From Lentibacter algarum (GTDB taxonomy: Bacteria > Pseudomonadota > Alphaproteobacteria > Rhodobacterales > Rhodobacteraceae): a DNA stretch of 64,000 nucleotides. Below the pieces are notes generated by a model that saw only the letters and a list, made by a program, of their open reading frames with translations, made no database searches and had not been told where the DNA came from. The stretch lies in contig NZ_JAHKQI010000005.1 of the NCBI RefSeq assembly GCF_018860975.1, forward strand, positions 124,001-188,000, in the 5' to 3' direction. Position 1 is the first letter of the stretch, and each line of letters begins with the position of its first letter. Below, one piece after another: positions 51,870-60,646 of this stretch. The position numbers and the translations under genes were made by a program.

Positions 51870-52367
51870 TCAAACGTCTTGCCGCGCGATGTCCATGATC
51901 AGAACGTCGGTAATCAAGTCGCCGCTGATGTCACCCGCAGTTTCCAGCAGGGCGCGGCGCAAAACATCCATGTTGTTCGAGTTTGTGAAGGTGCCCTTAA
52001 AGCCGCCGGTGTTTGAGTGGTCAAAGAACACCTGCAAGAACGCATCTCGCAGTTTTGGCTCGCGCGCATACACCTCGTCCTTACGACCGGCAGATACTTC
52101 TACACTCAGCGAGACCACGATAAGCGCTTCAACTCGGCTTGTGGCAACCACGGGCACGACAAACTGGTTGTTGAGCTTCACATACTCCTGATCAGTGTGT
52201 TCGTCCTCTTCAGGTTCGAGCACTGCTTTGGCTTCATGAGTCGTAACATCGCCGCAAGGGTTTGCCATTTCAGTGTGGTCTTCGGGCGCTGGCCGTAATG
52301 CCAACCCCGCGCCTATGCCACCGCCAATGCCGATCACGGCTAGAACTATCGGAACAAGTTTGCCCAT
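51870..52367 (-). CDS. FliL-family protein (second copy)
   Basis: 165 residues. N-terminal membrane helix (LVPIVLAVIGIGGGIGAGLA), an acidic linker, and a FliL-like periplasmic domain (YVKLNNQFVVPVVATSRVEA, LRDAFLQVFFDHSNTGGFKG, LITDVLIMDIARQDV). It differs strongly from the FliL at 42006-42491. Last gene of the minus-strand flgB-to-fliL2 run, 30 bases after flgH. Its role may be in stator or rod stabilisation. Confidence 0.78.
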   Translation of the reverse strand: MGKLVPIVLAVIGIGGGIGAGLALRPAPEDHTEMANPCGDVTTHEAKAVLEPEEDEHTDQEYVKLNNQFVVPVVATSRVEALIVVSLSVEVSAGRKDEVYAREPKLRDAFLQVFFDHSNTGGFKGTFTNSNNMDVLRRALLETAGDISGDLITDVLIMDIARQDV

Positions 52368-52397
52368 TATGGATGCCTCTTTGAATTGATTGAGAAG

Positions 52398-53129
52398 TTA
52401 AAACGGCAGAATACGGTGCAATACTTGCTGCCCGACCCGCGGTTGCTGCATGTCTGATATCTGTCCGCGCCCGCCATAAGACACGCGCGCAGATGCGATT
52501 TTGTCATAGGTGATTTCGTTTTGGCGCGAAATGTCAGCAGGGCGCACAAATCCGGTTATCGACAGTTCGCGCATTTCGAAGTTCACCCGAACTTCCTGAG
52601 TTCCCGTCAAGAACAACACACCGTTCGGCAGCACATCAACAACAGTTGCGGCGATGCGTAAAGTGAGTTTTTCGTTGCGGCGCACGGCGCCATCGCCGCT
52701 GGCATCGGAGCTCGAATTGATCGAAACAGCCTCTTCCATCGAGGCGCCGTCGGGCAGGTTTTCGTTTATCCGCTGTGGAATGCCAAACAATCCAGGGACA
52801 GAGAGGCTCTCGGATCCAGAACGTGACTGTGATGTTTTGTTGGAAATTTCGGCCTTCTCGTCGATCTCGATCACGACTGTCAGGATGTCACCTTTCTTGT
52901 CGGCGCGCCTGTCACCGAGCAGGGAGTATCGGCTTTTACTCCAAAGCGAGGCTTGCTGTTGTGGCGAGTATTGTTCCGTTTCAACAGGCAGGCTCGGGCT
53001 TAGCATCGCGACATGCTCGACCCCACCTGTCGCATCACTAAAGGGAGGTTCTTTGCCGACATGGTCAAAGCGCCCGCAGGCAGACAGGGCCAAAAGGGCG
53101 AGTGGAAAACAGAAATTGATAGTGCGTGA
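52398..53129 (-). CDS. flgH: Flagellar L-ring lipoprotein FlgH
   Basis: 243 residues from ATG 53129 (AGGAAA upstream); the longer TTG start at 53153 is unlikely. Lipobox LSAC at about residue 18 (FPLALLALSACGRFDHVGKE). FlgH signatures are SLWSKSRYSLLGDRRADKKG-type segment, GDILTVVIEIDEKAEISNKT and ITGFVRPADISRQNEITYDK. It forms the outer-membrane L ring after lipoprotein export. Follows flgA by 13 bases. Confidence 0.94.
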   Translation of the reverse strand, partial: SRTINFCFPLALLALSACGRFDHVGKEPPFSDATGGVEHVAMLSPSLPVETEQYSPQQQASLWSKSRYSLLGDRRADKKGDILTVVIEIDEKAEISNKTSQSRSGSESLSVPGLFGIPQRINENLPDGASMEEAVSINSSSDASGDGAVRRNEKLTLRIAATVVDVLPNGVLFLTGTQEVRVNFEMRELSITGFVRPADISRQNEITYDKIASARVSYGGRGQISDMQQPRVGQQVLHRILPF

Positions 53130-53142
53130 CATGGTGAGTTTC

Positions 53143-53559
53143 CTATTGCGCAACTTGCAGCGATCCGTCGGGCAAGACAGTTGCGACCAGAGTGGATTTT
53201 GAAGTTAGGTTCATCACTTGAATACGTTCGCCTGCAGCAGCGCGGCCAAGCGCGCGGGCCTCCGTTTTGATGAGCAGGTTCCCGCGTTTGTAGCGGAGCG
53301 TAACCAGTTGATTGCGGGTGATCAGTGCAGGAGGGCCGATATCGGAGGCCCGGATTGGCCGCCCCGCATAGAGCGATACTCTCGCCTCTTTTCCGATCAC
53401 GTCAGCTGGATCAGCGAGCGCACCAGCGACATTTGTATCGCGAACAAGCAAGTCAGATGCCTCAATAACCGTCTGCGCACGGATCGTGTGCGCTGGCACC
53501 AAAGTGTCGGCAGCGCTGGCAGAGGCGAGCAAGGTGACAAGAAACGCCAGGAGTTTCAT
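53143..53559 (-). CDS. flgA: P-ring assembly chaperone FlgA
   Basis: 138 residues with a signal peptide (KLLAFLVTLLASASAADTLV) and the SAF-type core (VVRDTNVAGALADPADVIGK-like region, LYAGRPIRASDIGPPALITR). It is shorter than enteric FlgA, lacking the N-terminal extra domain. It acts in the periplasm to place FlgI. Its ATG shares a base with the flgG stop (TGATG overlap). Confidence 0.9.
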   Translation of the reverse strand: MKLLAFLVTLLASASAADTLVPAHTIRAQTVIEASDLLVRDTNVAGALADPADVIGKEARVSLYAGRPIRASDIGPPALITRNQLVTLRYKRGNLLIKTEARALGRAAAGERIQVMNLTSKSTLVATVLPDGSLQVAQ

Positions 53560-54344
53560 CAGCGAACCTGAGCCGTCGCGCTCATCATCTGGTCGGCTGC
53601 CGAGATGACTTTGGCATTCATTTCGTAGCCGCGTTGGGCTTCGATCAGCTCGGTGATTTCGCGCACCGCATCAACCGAGCTGCTTTCCAAGTAGCCTTGC
53701 CGCAGGGTGCCGAGCCCGTCTTCCCCCGGTGTTGAAACCAGCGGAGTTCCCGAGGCTTCGGTTTCGACAAACAGGTTCGAGCCGAGCGCCTCCAAACCCT
53801 TGGGGTTGTTAAAGTCAACCAGCGAGAATTGCCCGAGCAACTGCCCCTCCGTTGTGTCAACGAAGTAGGCGTAAACCTCGCCCGCGCTGTTAATAGAGAT
53901 CGAGCGCGCATCAGCCGGAATAGTCACTTCCGGTGCAACGGCAAAACCGTCGGACGTTACGATAAGCCCCTCGCCAGTGCGCTTTAGTCCGCCGTCACGT
54001 GTGTAGGCGGACTGCCCCGAAGGCAGCGTAACCTCAAGATAGCCCGCACCGTCGATAGCAACATCAAGATCACCGCCGGTTTGTGCGAGTGAGCCTTGAG
54101 CGAGTTGAACTGAAACCGAAGTCGGCCGCACTCCGAGCCCGAGCTGAACGCCGGTCGGCAGAACCGTGCCGTCGGTGGCGTTTATCGTGCCTGGTTTGGT
54201 GGCTTGCTGATAGTGCAAATCAGCAAACTCGGCACGGCGGGCATTGTAACCTGTCGTCGACATATTCGCGAGGTTGTTGGAAATTGTCTCAACTCTAAGC
54301 TGTTGCGCAGCCATACCTGTGGCAGCAATTTTCAAAGCACGCAT
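53559..54344 (-). CDS. flgG: Distal rod protein FlgG
   Basis: 261 residues. The rod signature is at the start (LRVETISNNLANMSTTGYNA) and the end (VDAVREITELIEAQRGYEMN). ALKIAATGMAAQQ matches FlgG N termini. Exported by the flagellar T3SS and assembled as the distal rod. Lies 10 bases after flgF. Confidence 0.95.
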   Translation of the reverse strand: MRALKIAATGMAAQQLRVETISNNLANMSTTGYNARRAEFADLHYQQATKPGTINATDGTVLPTGVQLGLGVRPTSVSVQLAQGSLAQTGGDLDVAIDGAGYLEVTLPSGQSAYTRDGGLKRTGEGLIVTSDGFAVAPEVTIPADARSISINSAGEVYAYFVDTTEGQLLGQFSLVDFNNPKGLEALGSNLFVETEASGTPLVSTPGEDGLGTLRQGYLESSSVDAVREITELIEAQRGYEMNAKVISAADQMMSATAQVR

Positions 54345-54354
54345 GGTTCAATCC

Positions 54355-55071
54355 TTATCGTTTGAAGAAGGTTTGCAGAGCAGATTTCATCCGCTCGTTT
54401 TCGGTTTCGGCAAAGTTCTGTCCGAGTTCATAGGCGCGTTGCACCTCGATCATCCGCGCGACTTGTCCGATAGGGTTGACGTTCGAGCTTTCAAGAAAGC
54501 CCTGCGCAATAGAAGCGTTTTCAGCGGGCAGGATGTCTCCCTCAGCGCGGAACATTACGCCGTCTTCGCGGACAAGTTGCGTGCCTTCAGCTGCCTGCAT
54601 TATGCCGATCTGCCCGAGGGCACGGCCGCCAGCGCTTATCGTTCCGTCCGCGCCAACCGATAAATCTGTCGCATCCGGAGGAATGAAAATCGGTGCGCCA
54701 CCAGCATCAAGCACGCGGTGCCCTTGTGGGCTGACCAGCTCGCTTTCGGCATTGGGTGTAAAGCTGCCAGCACGTGTCAGACGCTCACCCGCTGGTGTTT
54801 CCAGCATAAAAAAGCCGTCGCCTTCTATCGCAAAGTCAAAGCGGCCGCCGGTGCTGGTTAGCGTGCCTTGCTCCAGCGAGGTGTTGCGCACATTACCTAG
54901 TGCCATGGAGAGCGATTCAGCGTTGCGTGCGGGGGCGACATATTCGGAAAAGATCACGCCTTCCTGGCGAAAACCCGTCGTTGCGCTGTTGGCAATATTG
55001 TTGGCGATCACGCGCATTTCGCGCATCAAGCCCGACTGCCTCGTGAGCGTTGTGTAACCTGTGTTGTCCAC
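54355..55071 (-). CDS. flgF: Proximal rod protein FlgF
   Basis: 238 residues. Rod signatures are MREMRVIANNIANSATTGFR near the N terminus and VNPIGQVARMIEVQRAYELG near the C terminus, with GRFDFAIEGDGFFMLETPAG in the middle. The usual order flgF-flgG is kept. The start is one base after the fliQ stop. Confidence 0.93.
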   Translation of the reverse strand: MDNTGYTTLTRQSGLMREMRVIANNIANSATTGFRQEGVIFSEYVAPARNAESLSMALGNVRNTSLEQGTLTSTGGRFDFAIEGDGFFMLETPAGERLTRAGSFTPNAESELVSPQGHRVLDAGGAPIFIPPDATDLSVGADGTISAGGRALGQIGIMQAAEGTQLVREDGVMFRAEGDILPAENASIAQGFLESSNVNPIGQVARMIEVQRAYELGQNFAETENERMKSALQTFFKR

Positions 55072-55072
55072 T

Positions 55073-55339
55073 TTAGACTCCTACAATCAAAGGGATGATC
55101 CTGTCGTGAAAAAACGACACGATGGATTGCGTCATGAAGCCCATGCTCACCCAGAACACAGCCAGAATGGCCGCAAGTTTTGGCACAAATGTCAGCGTCA
55201 TTTCCTGTATGGAAGTGAGTGCTTGCAGCAAGCCAATTGTCAGGCCTGTCACCAGGGCAACAGTGAGGATCGGCAGTGAGATCACCACCGCGACCCAAAG
55301 ACCCTGTCGCATCGTGTCAAAAAATAGAGCTTCATCCAT
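55073..55339 (-). CDS. fliQ: Flagellar export gate protein FliQ
   Basis: 88 residues from ATG 55339; the frame to 55384 is an extension into fliE. Two membrane helices (VAVVISLPILTVALVTGLTI, AAILAVFWVSMGFMTQSIVS) joined by LQALTSIQEMTLTFVPK, the FliQ hallmark. It forms part of the FliPQR gate. Four bases after fliE. Confidence 0.95.
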   Translation of the reverse strand: MDEALFFDTMRQGLWVAVVISLPILTVALVTGLTIGLLQALTSIQEMTLTFVPKLAAILAVFWVSMGFMTQSIVSFFHDRIIPLIVGV

Positions 55340-55343
55340 GCGC

Positions 55344-55634
55344 TTAAACCGGCATGCGCAGGATTTCCTGATAGGCCTGCACAACCTTGTTGCGCACCGT
55401 TACGGCGGCTTCAACCGCAAGCTCGGTTTGCGCGAGTGCCTGCACAAGCGCGTGCGGATCAGCGTTGCCTGTCATGGCCGACATCGCCAGTTCTTCGCTC
55501 TGCTTTAGAGCGCTCGCAAAGTCACCAGCGGCTTTGCCAAAGGCGCGTTCTGCGGTGTCGGAGCTATGTGTCGGCTGTGTTGCCGGTTTGAGGGATGCGT
55601 AGTTTTGTGACGCATTCAGGGCGCGAATATCCAT
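55344..55634 (-). CDS. fliE: Hook-basal body complex protein FliE
   Basis: 96 residues. Typical FliE end: PHALVQALAQTELAVEAAVT then VRNKVVQAYQEILRMPV, and a helical N-terminal part. FliE joins the MS ring or export gate to the rod and is the first axial substrate. Located between flgC and fliQ. Confidence 0.95.
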   Translation of the reverse strand: MDIRALNASQNYASLKPATQPTHSSDTAERAFGKAAGDFASALKQSEELAMSAMTGNADPHALVQALAQTELAVEAAVTVRNKVVQAYQEILRMPV

Positions 55635-55657
55635 TCTGGACCTCCAGTTCGTGGTGA

Positions 55658-56050
55658 CTATTTCTGTAGAAGAGACATCAAATTCGATGACATCTGCTTG
55701 GATTGCTCGAACATTTTCAGGTTCGCTTCGTAGCTTCGCTGTGCTTCTCGAGCATCAGCAATTTCAATCAGAAGATTTACGTTCGACCCCTGAAAATGAC
55801 CGGTTTCATCAGCCATCGGGTGCGAAGGGTCGAATATTTTGTCGAGATCTGATTGATCAAGTCGGACGCGCCCGGTTTCAACCCGTCCAATCGCAGAGCC
55901 GTTCTGATACTCTGTTTCAAAGCTAACAGTTTTGCGGCGGTAGCCGGGCGTGTCAGCATTGGCGATGTTTTCTGCCAAGTGACGCAACCGTTGTGACTGC
56001 GCTTTGAGGCCGCTGACTGAAACATCTAGTGCTTTGGAAAAATCGTTCAT
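55658..56050 (-). CDS. flgC: Proximal rod protein FlgC
   Basis: 130 residues from ATG 56050, with GAGG upstream; ATG 56062, which overlaps the flgB stop, is the alternative. The N terminus LRHLAENIANADTPGYRRKT and C terminus IADAREAQRSYEANLKMFEQ are standard rod signatures. It is assembled after FliE/FlgB. Confidence 0.94.
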   Translation of the reverse strand: MNDFSKALDVSVSGLKAQSQRLRHLAENIANADTPGYRRKTVSFETEYQNGSAIGRVETGRVRLDQSDLDKIFDPSHPMADETGHFQGSNVNLLIEIADAREAQRSYEANLKMFEQSKQMSSNLMSLLQK

Positions 56051-56058
56051 CTCTAGCC

Positions 56059-56448
56059 TCATTTATCGTTCAAGCTGGTGCGCAGAATACGCATACCGCT
56101 TTTGTAAATCGCGAGGGCCTTGTCGTGCTGGCGTTTGGTGTCGGCGGCCAGCAGCATTTCCTCTTGCAGAGTGACGCCGTTTTTGTTGGGGTCAGAACTG
56201 CGATTGCGTGCTTCAACAACCTGCACATCTTGCATGCTATGCGCGCCTGTCAGGTGAGACGCGCGTGATGCGATCATGCCGGCACCCGCATCTTTGCCAA
56301 GCGGCGCGAGACTGAACGGCGCAACGTCGCGCGCGGCATAACCCGGCGTGTCGGCGTTGGCTATGTTTTGCGCCAATACTGCTTGCCGTGCGCCAGAATG
56401 ACGAGCAAGAGATTGTGCAACCTGGAACAGGCTTATTTTATCGAGCAT
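56059..56448 (-). CDS. flgB: Proximal rod protein FlgB
   Basis: 129 residues from ATG 56448 (GGGAGAAG upstream). LISLFQVAQSLARHSGARQA-like start, then VLAQNIANADTPGYAARDVA, and LLAADTKRQHDKALAIYKSG near the C terminus. First gene of the minus-strand rod-ring operon flgB-flgC-fliE-fliQ-flgF-flgG-flgA-flgH. The gap to divergent fliI holds a CtrA-like site. Confidence 0.94.
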   Translation of the reverse strand: MLDKISLFQVAQSLARHSGARQAVLAQNIANADTPGYAARDVAPFSLAPLGKDAGAGMIASRASHLTGAHSMQDVQVVEARNRSSDPNKNGVTLQEEMLLAADTKRQHDKALAIYKSGMRILRTSLNDK

Positions 56449-56471
56449 CGGGGCTTCTCCCTCGATTTGTT

Positions 56472-56486
56472 TCAACTAAGGCTTAA
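56472..56486. promoter_or_regulatory. CtrA-like site between divergent flgB and fliI
   Basis: TCAA-N7-TTAA on plus, TTAA-N7-TTGA on minus, one mismatch. Shared promoter region of 87 bp between the flgB operon and fliI. Confidence 0.5.
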
Positions 56487-56535
56487 CCCTGATTCCTTTA
56501 TAAATTGTTCTTGAGAGATAAAATTGGAGTCAACG

Positions 56536-57930
56536 ATGCCGCAAATTGATCTGAACCACTTGTCTGCGACACTCGCAAAACTCGATAGTATTCAAGCGAT
56601 TGGGCGGGTTTGCGCGGTCGAGCAGGGGGTGTTGCAAATTTCCGGCCTCCACAGCCATGCGCGGCATGGTGACCAAGTAAGAATCACCCTAAAGAGCGGG
56701 CGGGAGCTTACCGGAGAGGTTCTCAAGCTCGAGGCAGGCAGGCTTTTTGCTTTGCCCGAAGGAACGCCTGAAGGGGTGTCGCTCGGTGATCCGGTCACGC
56801 TGGAAGAACCCGCAGCTCTGTCGCCCTGCGATGCTTGGATCGGACGGGTGATCGACCCGACAGGCAGGCCGCTTGATGGGCGCCCGCTCAAGCGAGGAGA
56901 CCTGTCTTGTCAGATCAAAGCTGCGCCGGTTCCGGCCTCCGAGCGGGCCCTGCTCGGCGCGCGGCTAGCGACAGGGAAGGCGGTTTTTGACACCATGCTT
57001 CCGGTTGTGGAGGGTCAGCGCATCGGGCTCTTTGCGGGGTCGGGTGTCGGTAAATCCAGTCTTCTGGCGCATTTTGCCAAGCATCTTGAGGCCGATGTCG
57101 TGGTGCTGGCACTGATCGGAGAGCGGGGCCGCGAGCTCGCGGAATTCGTGCAGCATTCGCTCGGTGAGGAAGGTATGCGCCGCACCGTCATTGTTACGGC
57201 GACGTCTGATCAATCTCCGCTTATGCGCCGGCGTTGTGCTTGGGCCGCGGCAGCGGTTGCCGAGCACTTTCGCGATCAGGGAAAGCATGTGCTTTTTCTG
57301 GCAGACTCTCTCACGCGGTTTGCCGAAGCGCACCGCGAAGTCGCGGCGGCAACTGGCGAGCTGCCCACCATGCGTGGATATCCACCTTCGTTATCTCATA
57401 TGCTCATGGCGCTCTGCGAGAGGGCAGGTCCGGGGCGTGTCGGATCAGGCGCGATCACAGCGGTTTTCACCGTGCTCGTAGCTGGGTCTGACATGGACGA
57501 GCCTGTCGCAGATATCCTGCGCGGGGTGCTTGACGGGCATTGTGTTCTTGACCGTGACATCGCCGAGCGTGGCCGCTATCCGGCGATCGACTTGCTCAAG
57601 TCGATATCGCGCAGCTTGCCACGTGCCGCAAATGAGGAGGAAAATACCCTGATCGAACGGGCGCGCGCTTTGCTCAGCACCTATGAAAAGGCCGAGATAA
57701 TGATCAATGCCGGACTGTATGAAAAGGGGCGCAACTCTGATCTCGATGCGGCGGTCACTGTCTGGGAGGAACTTGATCAGTTTATCGCTGCAGATGTGAC
57801 GCAGGGCATTCAGGCCAGCTTCAACAAGCTTAAACTCATAATCCGCAAAGCTCAGGCGGCTGCGCGTGTCGAAGCCCCCGCCGTGCGTGATGCACGCCGC
57901 CTCGCGCCGCTTGCGCGACTGCCGGAGTAG
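56536..57930 (+). CDS. fliI: Flagellum-specific export ATPase FliI
   Basis: 464 residues from ATG 56536; a TTG 12 bases upstream is possible. Walker A FAGSGVGKSSLLAHF (about residue 170), the P-loop ATPase segment VLALIGERGRELAEFVQHSL, and Walker B VLFLADSLTRFAEAHREVAA are all present. It is the F1-beta-like cytoplasmic ATPase that feeds substrates to the gate with FliH. Stands alone in orientation, convergent with the DUF1217 gene 7 bases away. Confidence 0.96.
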   Translation: MPQIDLNHLSATLAKLDSIQAIGRVCAVEQGVLQISGLHSHARHGDQVRITLKSGRELTGEVLKLEAGRLFALPEGTPEGVSLGDPVTLEEPAALSPCDAWIGRVIDPTGRPLDGRPLKRGDLSCQIKAAPVPASERALLGARLATGKAVFDTMLPVVEGQRIGLFAGSGVGKSSLLAHFAKHLEADVVVLALIGERGRELAEFVQHSLGEEGMRRTVIVTATSDQSPLMRRRCAWAAAAVAEHFRDQGKHVLFLADSLTRFAEAHREVAAATGELPTMRGYPPSLSHMLMALCERAGPGRVGSGAITAVFTVLVAGSDMDEPVADILRGVLDGHCVLDRDIAERGRYPAIDLLKSISRSLPRAANEEENTLIERARALLSTYEKAEIMINAGLYEKGRNSDLDAAVTVWEELDQFIAADVTQGIQASFNKLKLIIRKAQAAARVEAPAVRDARRLAPLARLPE

Positions 57931-57937
57931 ACAGTTG

Positions 57938-58738
57938 CTATTGCCAGAATGACTGCGATGACTGCAACAGTGTTAGAGCAACACTGGATCCGCTCGCGGT
58001 TTGACCCTGCGATAGCTGCTCCTGAACGAAGTAAAGTTGCACCAGTTCGTCAAGCTTCTCCGGATCCGTAAACTGGTCAACCTCGGAAGACCCGAAACGC
58101 CGTTCAGCATAATCTTTAAACACCTCAAGTTGCTGCTCGAGGTCTATCTGCCCGAACTGCGATGGCAGCCCAAAGGCTGTCTCAAAGACAGAGCGCAAGG
58201 CCGCATTGCCCATCACCGTATACCATTTCGCATCGGTCGAGGTGTCGTCAGCGGCGATCCCGGGCAGTTCGCGCTCAAGGTTGAGACCGAAGCGGAAACT
58301 TTCGTTCTGCTCGCCCACGGCAACCTCAAAGGAGCGGTCTTCAAACTTGTCTATCACGTCTTCTGCAAAGCCTGGAAACCTGATCCGCGGTATGCTTCCA
58401 AATCCGAAGGCATCTGAAAACTCGCGATAGCGGGTGTCGGAAAGCCTGTTGGCCAATGCGTCGTCAGCGTCGGTGCCTTCTTCAAGCACCTTGCGGATGA
58501 AGTATTTGTTGTCCAGATCGTCCTGTAGCCCGAACGCCGTCAATGCGACAGAAAGCAAGCGGCGATCAGACACCAATGCTTCTGCGCTGGTGGCCTCGCC
58601 GATGTTTTCGGCAAAATACGCGGCATCGCTCTTAACTTCATTGGAGTTTTCAAAAGCCTCGCTCTGGCGCTCAAGCGTTGCTTGCAAAAACCGCCAGCCA
58701 GCAAGGCCGCCCGTAGGAACAACCGGTTGGAATGTCAT
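57938..58738 (-). CDS. DUF1217-family flagellar-locus protein
   Basis: 266 residues. Matches the DUF1217 repeat style: FAENIGEATSAEALVSDRRL, LSVALTAFGLQDDLDNKYFI, LANRLSDTRYREFSDAFGFG. The family is confined to alphaproteobacterial flagellar loci and thought to be an axial or export-related protein, function not settled. The start overlaps the flbT stop by 4 bp, so it is coupled to flbT-flaF. Confidence 0.88.
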   Translation of the reverse strand: MTFQPVVPTGGLAGWRFLQATLERQSEAFENSNEVKSDAAYFAENIGEATSAEALVSDRRLLSVALTAFGLQDDLDNKYFIRKVLEEGTDADDALANRLSDTRYREFSDAFGFGSIPRIRFPGFAEDVIDKFEDRSFEVAVGEQNESFRFGLNLERELPGIAADDTSTDAKWYTVMGNAALRSVFETAFGLPSQFGQIDLEQQLEVFKDYAERRFGSSEVDQFTDPEKLDELVQLYFVQEQLSQGQTASGSSVALTLLQSSQSFWQ

Positions 58739-59139
58739 TGCAAGCGCGCGGCGAGCAGCCGCTCCTCCCTTGGTAGCAAAGCTCGCAATGCCTTGAGGCA
58801 GCGGTAATACTGCGCTTCACCGACGGCACTTGTTGCCTCGTCAAGAAACTTGCGACTGTCATCGTCCGTCAGAATACGGCTCAGCTCTTCGACTTTCCGC
58901 AGGATCTGCAGTTTGTGCTCACCTGCATCGACGTCACCCGACAAAATGAGTTGGGTGGCATAACACACTCGCCGGACCGGTGTTGTGGCCTCTTCAGGAT
59001 GTATCGCATCCTTCAGACGTAAGATATTCGCATTTGGTGTTCTGATCGCCAATCGCGAGCGCTTATCACCGTTTTCGATCACGGCACCGTTGATCAGAAC
59101 ACGCTCTTTCGGGCCGAGTTTAAGGATCAATCCGCTCAT
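58735..59139 (-). CDS. flbT: Flagellin expression regulator FlbT
   Basis: 134 residues. Characteristic GLILKLGPKERVLINGAVIE start, then RLAIRTPNANILRLKDAIHP and VRRVCYATQLILSGDVDAGE. In Caulobacter FlbT binds flagellin mRNA and destabilises it until the hook is complete; in other alphaproteobacteria it is required for flagellin synthesis. Overlaps flaF by 4 bp. Confidence 0.93.
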   Translation of the reverse strand: MSGLILKLGPKERVLINGAVIENGDKRSRLAIRTPNANILRLKDAIHPEEATTPVRRVCYATQLILSGDVDAGEHKLQILRKVEELSRILTDDDSRKFLDEATSAVGEAQYYRCLKALRALLPREERLLAARLQ

Positions 59140-59510
59140 TTTTTGCCTCCGCCGTTCAGGCCGCGCATGATGGCGGCGTTGATCTCGATGAGGGGTTGCA
59201 CACCCGCTTCGCCGCGTAGAACTTTGCTGCTTTGGGTGCGGGTAAACTCGTAAAGTGAGATGATCCCGGCGCGCATTGCGTCGGGGAGTAAATTCCCCTC
59301 ACCAGCGGCATCGGTTGCCAGAATGGTCCAGAGCTTTCGGTTCATATCAAGTGCTTCAGCCAGCTGCGGCGTCGTTCTTGCGTTGCTAGAAATCGCGGCT
59401 TGAAGCTTGCGGGTGACCGCGACAAAGGCTTCGTATTCTGCGCCGCGGTCCGTTCGGACAGGGGCAGCTTGGGAGGAATAGGCATTTTTTGCCAGTAAAG
59501 AAACGTTCAC
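59136..59510 (-). CDS. flaF: Flagellin assembly/translation factor FlaF
   Basis: 124 residues from GTG 59510, which has AAGGG about 7 bases upstream; a TTG at 59525 is possible. FlaF features: GAEYEAFVAVTRKLQAAISS, LAEALDMNRKLWTILATDAA and LRAGIISLYEFTRTQSSKVL-type end. Works with FlbT as opposing post-transcriptional control of flagellin. Located downstream of the flagellin terminator, so it depends on read-through or its own promoter. Confidence 0.88.
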   Translation of the reverse strand: MNVSLLAKNAYSSQAAPVRTDRGAEYEAFVAVTRKLQAAISSNARTTPQLAEALDMNRKLWTILATDAAGEGNLLPDAMRAGIISLYEFTRTQSSKVLRGEAGVQPLIEINAAIMRGLNGGGKK

Positions 59511-59539
59511 TTTGGAGCCCTTCAAAAATCGTTAAAGAA

Positions 59540-59566
59540 CTGGGGCAGGCGCGTGTCCTGCCCCAG
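59540..59566 (-). terminator. Flagellin transcript terminator
   Basis: A perfect 10-bp stem CTGGGGCAGG/CCTGCCCCAG with a 7-base loop lies 14 bases after the flagellin stop. On the minus strand it is followed by a T-rich run (TTCTTTAACGATTTTT). It should stop most flagellin mRNA before flaF. Confidence 0.85.
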
Positions 59567-59579
59567 AAGATCGCTCACC

Positions 59580-60440
59580 TTAACGGAATAGCGACAGGAG
59601 GGCTTGAGGTGCTTGGTTCGCGATCGAGAGCGACTGAACACCCAACTGCTGTTGCACCTGAAGAGCCTGCAGTTTTGCAGATGCTTCTTCCATATCCGCG
59701 TCAACCAATGCGCCGATGCCTGACTTCATGGCATCTGTCAGTTTGCCGACAAATGTGCCTTGATCAGCGATGCGTTTGGCCGAAGCACCGAGCGTAGCCG
59801 CGCCAGCAACTGCGACCTGAAGAAAGCCTTCAATCTCTTCAAGGGCAGTTTCAGCGGTTGCACTGTCGGCAATAGCTGTGCGGCCGGCGACATCAAGATC
59901 AGCTTCAAAGTCGGCTGAAGCGACGTCGATCTTAGCCACAGTTGGCGCGTTGCCGTTGGCAATATCGTTCGCGCCAGCGCGATCGAGCGATGACAGGACA
60001 GTCAAGCCTGTGCCGCCATTGCCGTCAGTGTCGGTCTTGAGCAGGTTCACACCGTTAAACTGCGACGCTTCGATGATCGCAAGGATCTGTTCTTCCTTTT
60101 GCGTCATGTCGGCGTCGATCTTGGCGTGGTCTGCTGTTTCACTTACCGCAGCGACCGCAAGTGCGCGCATCTCTTCCAGCACATCAACGATTTGCTCGGC
60201 ACCGGCAGAGGCCACGGCTGTTGTCGATTCACCCACCGCGAGGCTGTCGGAAATCGCGTTAAAGCCGGCAACATCAGATTCCATCACTTTTGAAATTGCC
60301 CAGATCGCCGAGTTGTCTTTGGCTGTGGCAACTGTCTTACCAGTCGAAATCTCGTTTTGAGTTTGAGAGAGACCAGAGTTGATGCTCTTAAGAGTTTGCA
60401 ATGCGACCATTGCGCTGTTGTTGGTCAGAATACTTGACAT
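59580..60440 (-). CDS. fliC: Flagellin
   Basis: 286 residues, near the short size seen in many alphaproteobacterial flagellins. N-terminal domain MSSILTNNSAMVALQTLKSI, then LSQTQNEISTGKTVATAKDN; C-terminal domain EEASAKLQALQVQQQLGVQS, SIANQAPQALLSLFR. The surface-exposed D2/D3 part is reduced. AAAGGAAC precedes the ATG. The 5' gap of about 160 bases upstream carries a CtrA-like site. Confidence 0.96.
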   Translation of the reverse strand: MSSILTNNSAMVALQTLKSINSGLSQTQNEISTGKTVATAKDNSAIWAISKVMESDVAGFNAISDSLAVGESTTAVASAGAEQIVDVLEEMRALAVAAVSETADHAKIDADMTQKEEQILAIIEASQFNGVNLLKTDTDGNGGTGLTVLSSLDRAGANDIANGNAPTVAKIDVASADFEADLDVAGRTAIADSATAETALEEIEGFLQVAVAGAATLGASAKRIADQGTFVGKLTDAMKSGIGALVDADMEEASAKLQALQVQQQLGVQSLSIANQAPQALLSLFR

Positions 60441-60592
60441 AGTAGAGTTCCTTTTGACACGAGGCGCTTTGCGCCCACAAAATAGCGCTCCTTGCGAAGC
60501 GGGTAATGTCGTTCTGACGGGTGCAGCTCAGTAGGTTCCCACTGCTGCGCCATCCGGGTTTCGGACGCAAACACAGCATGTGCCTTTGGTCC

Positions 60593-60607
60593 CTAAGGAA
60601 GTCTTAA
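60593..60607 (-). promoter_or_regulatory. CtrA-like site upstream of flagellin
   Basis: On the minus strand TTAA-N7-TTAG, one mismatch from consensus, 153 bases before the flagellin start. No convincing sigma28 or sigma54 promoter was recognised in the gap. Confidence 0.55.
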
Positions 60608-60646
60608 CTGGTCACACCGATATCATTGGCATTTGATGCAAACTGC

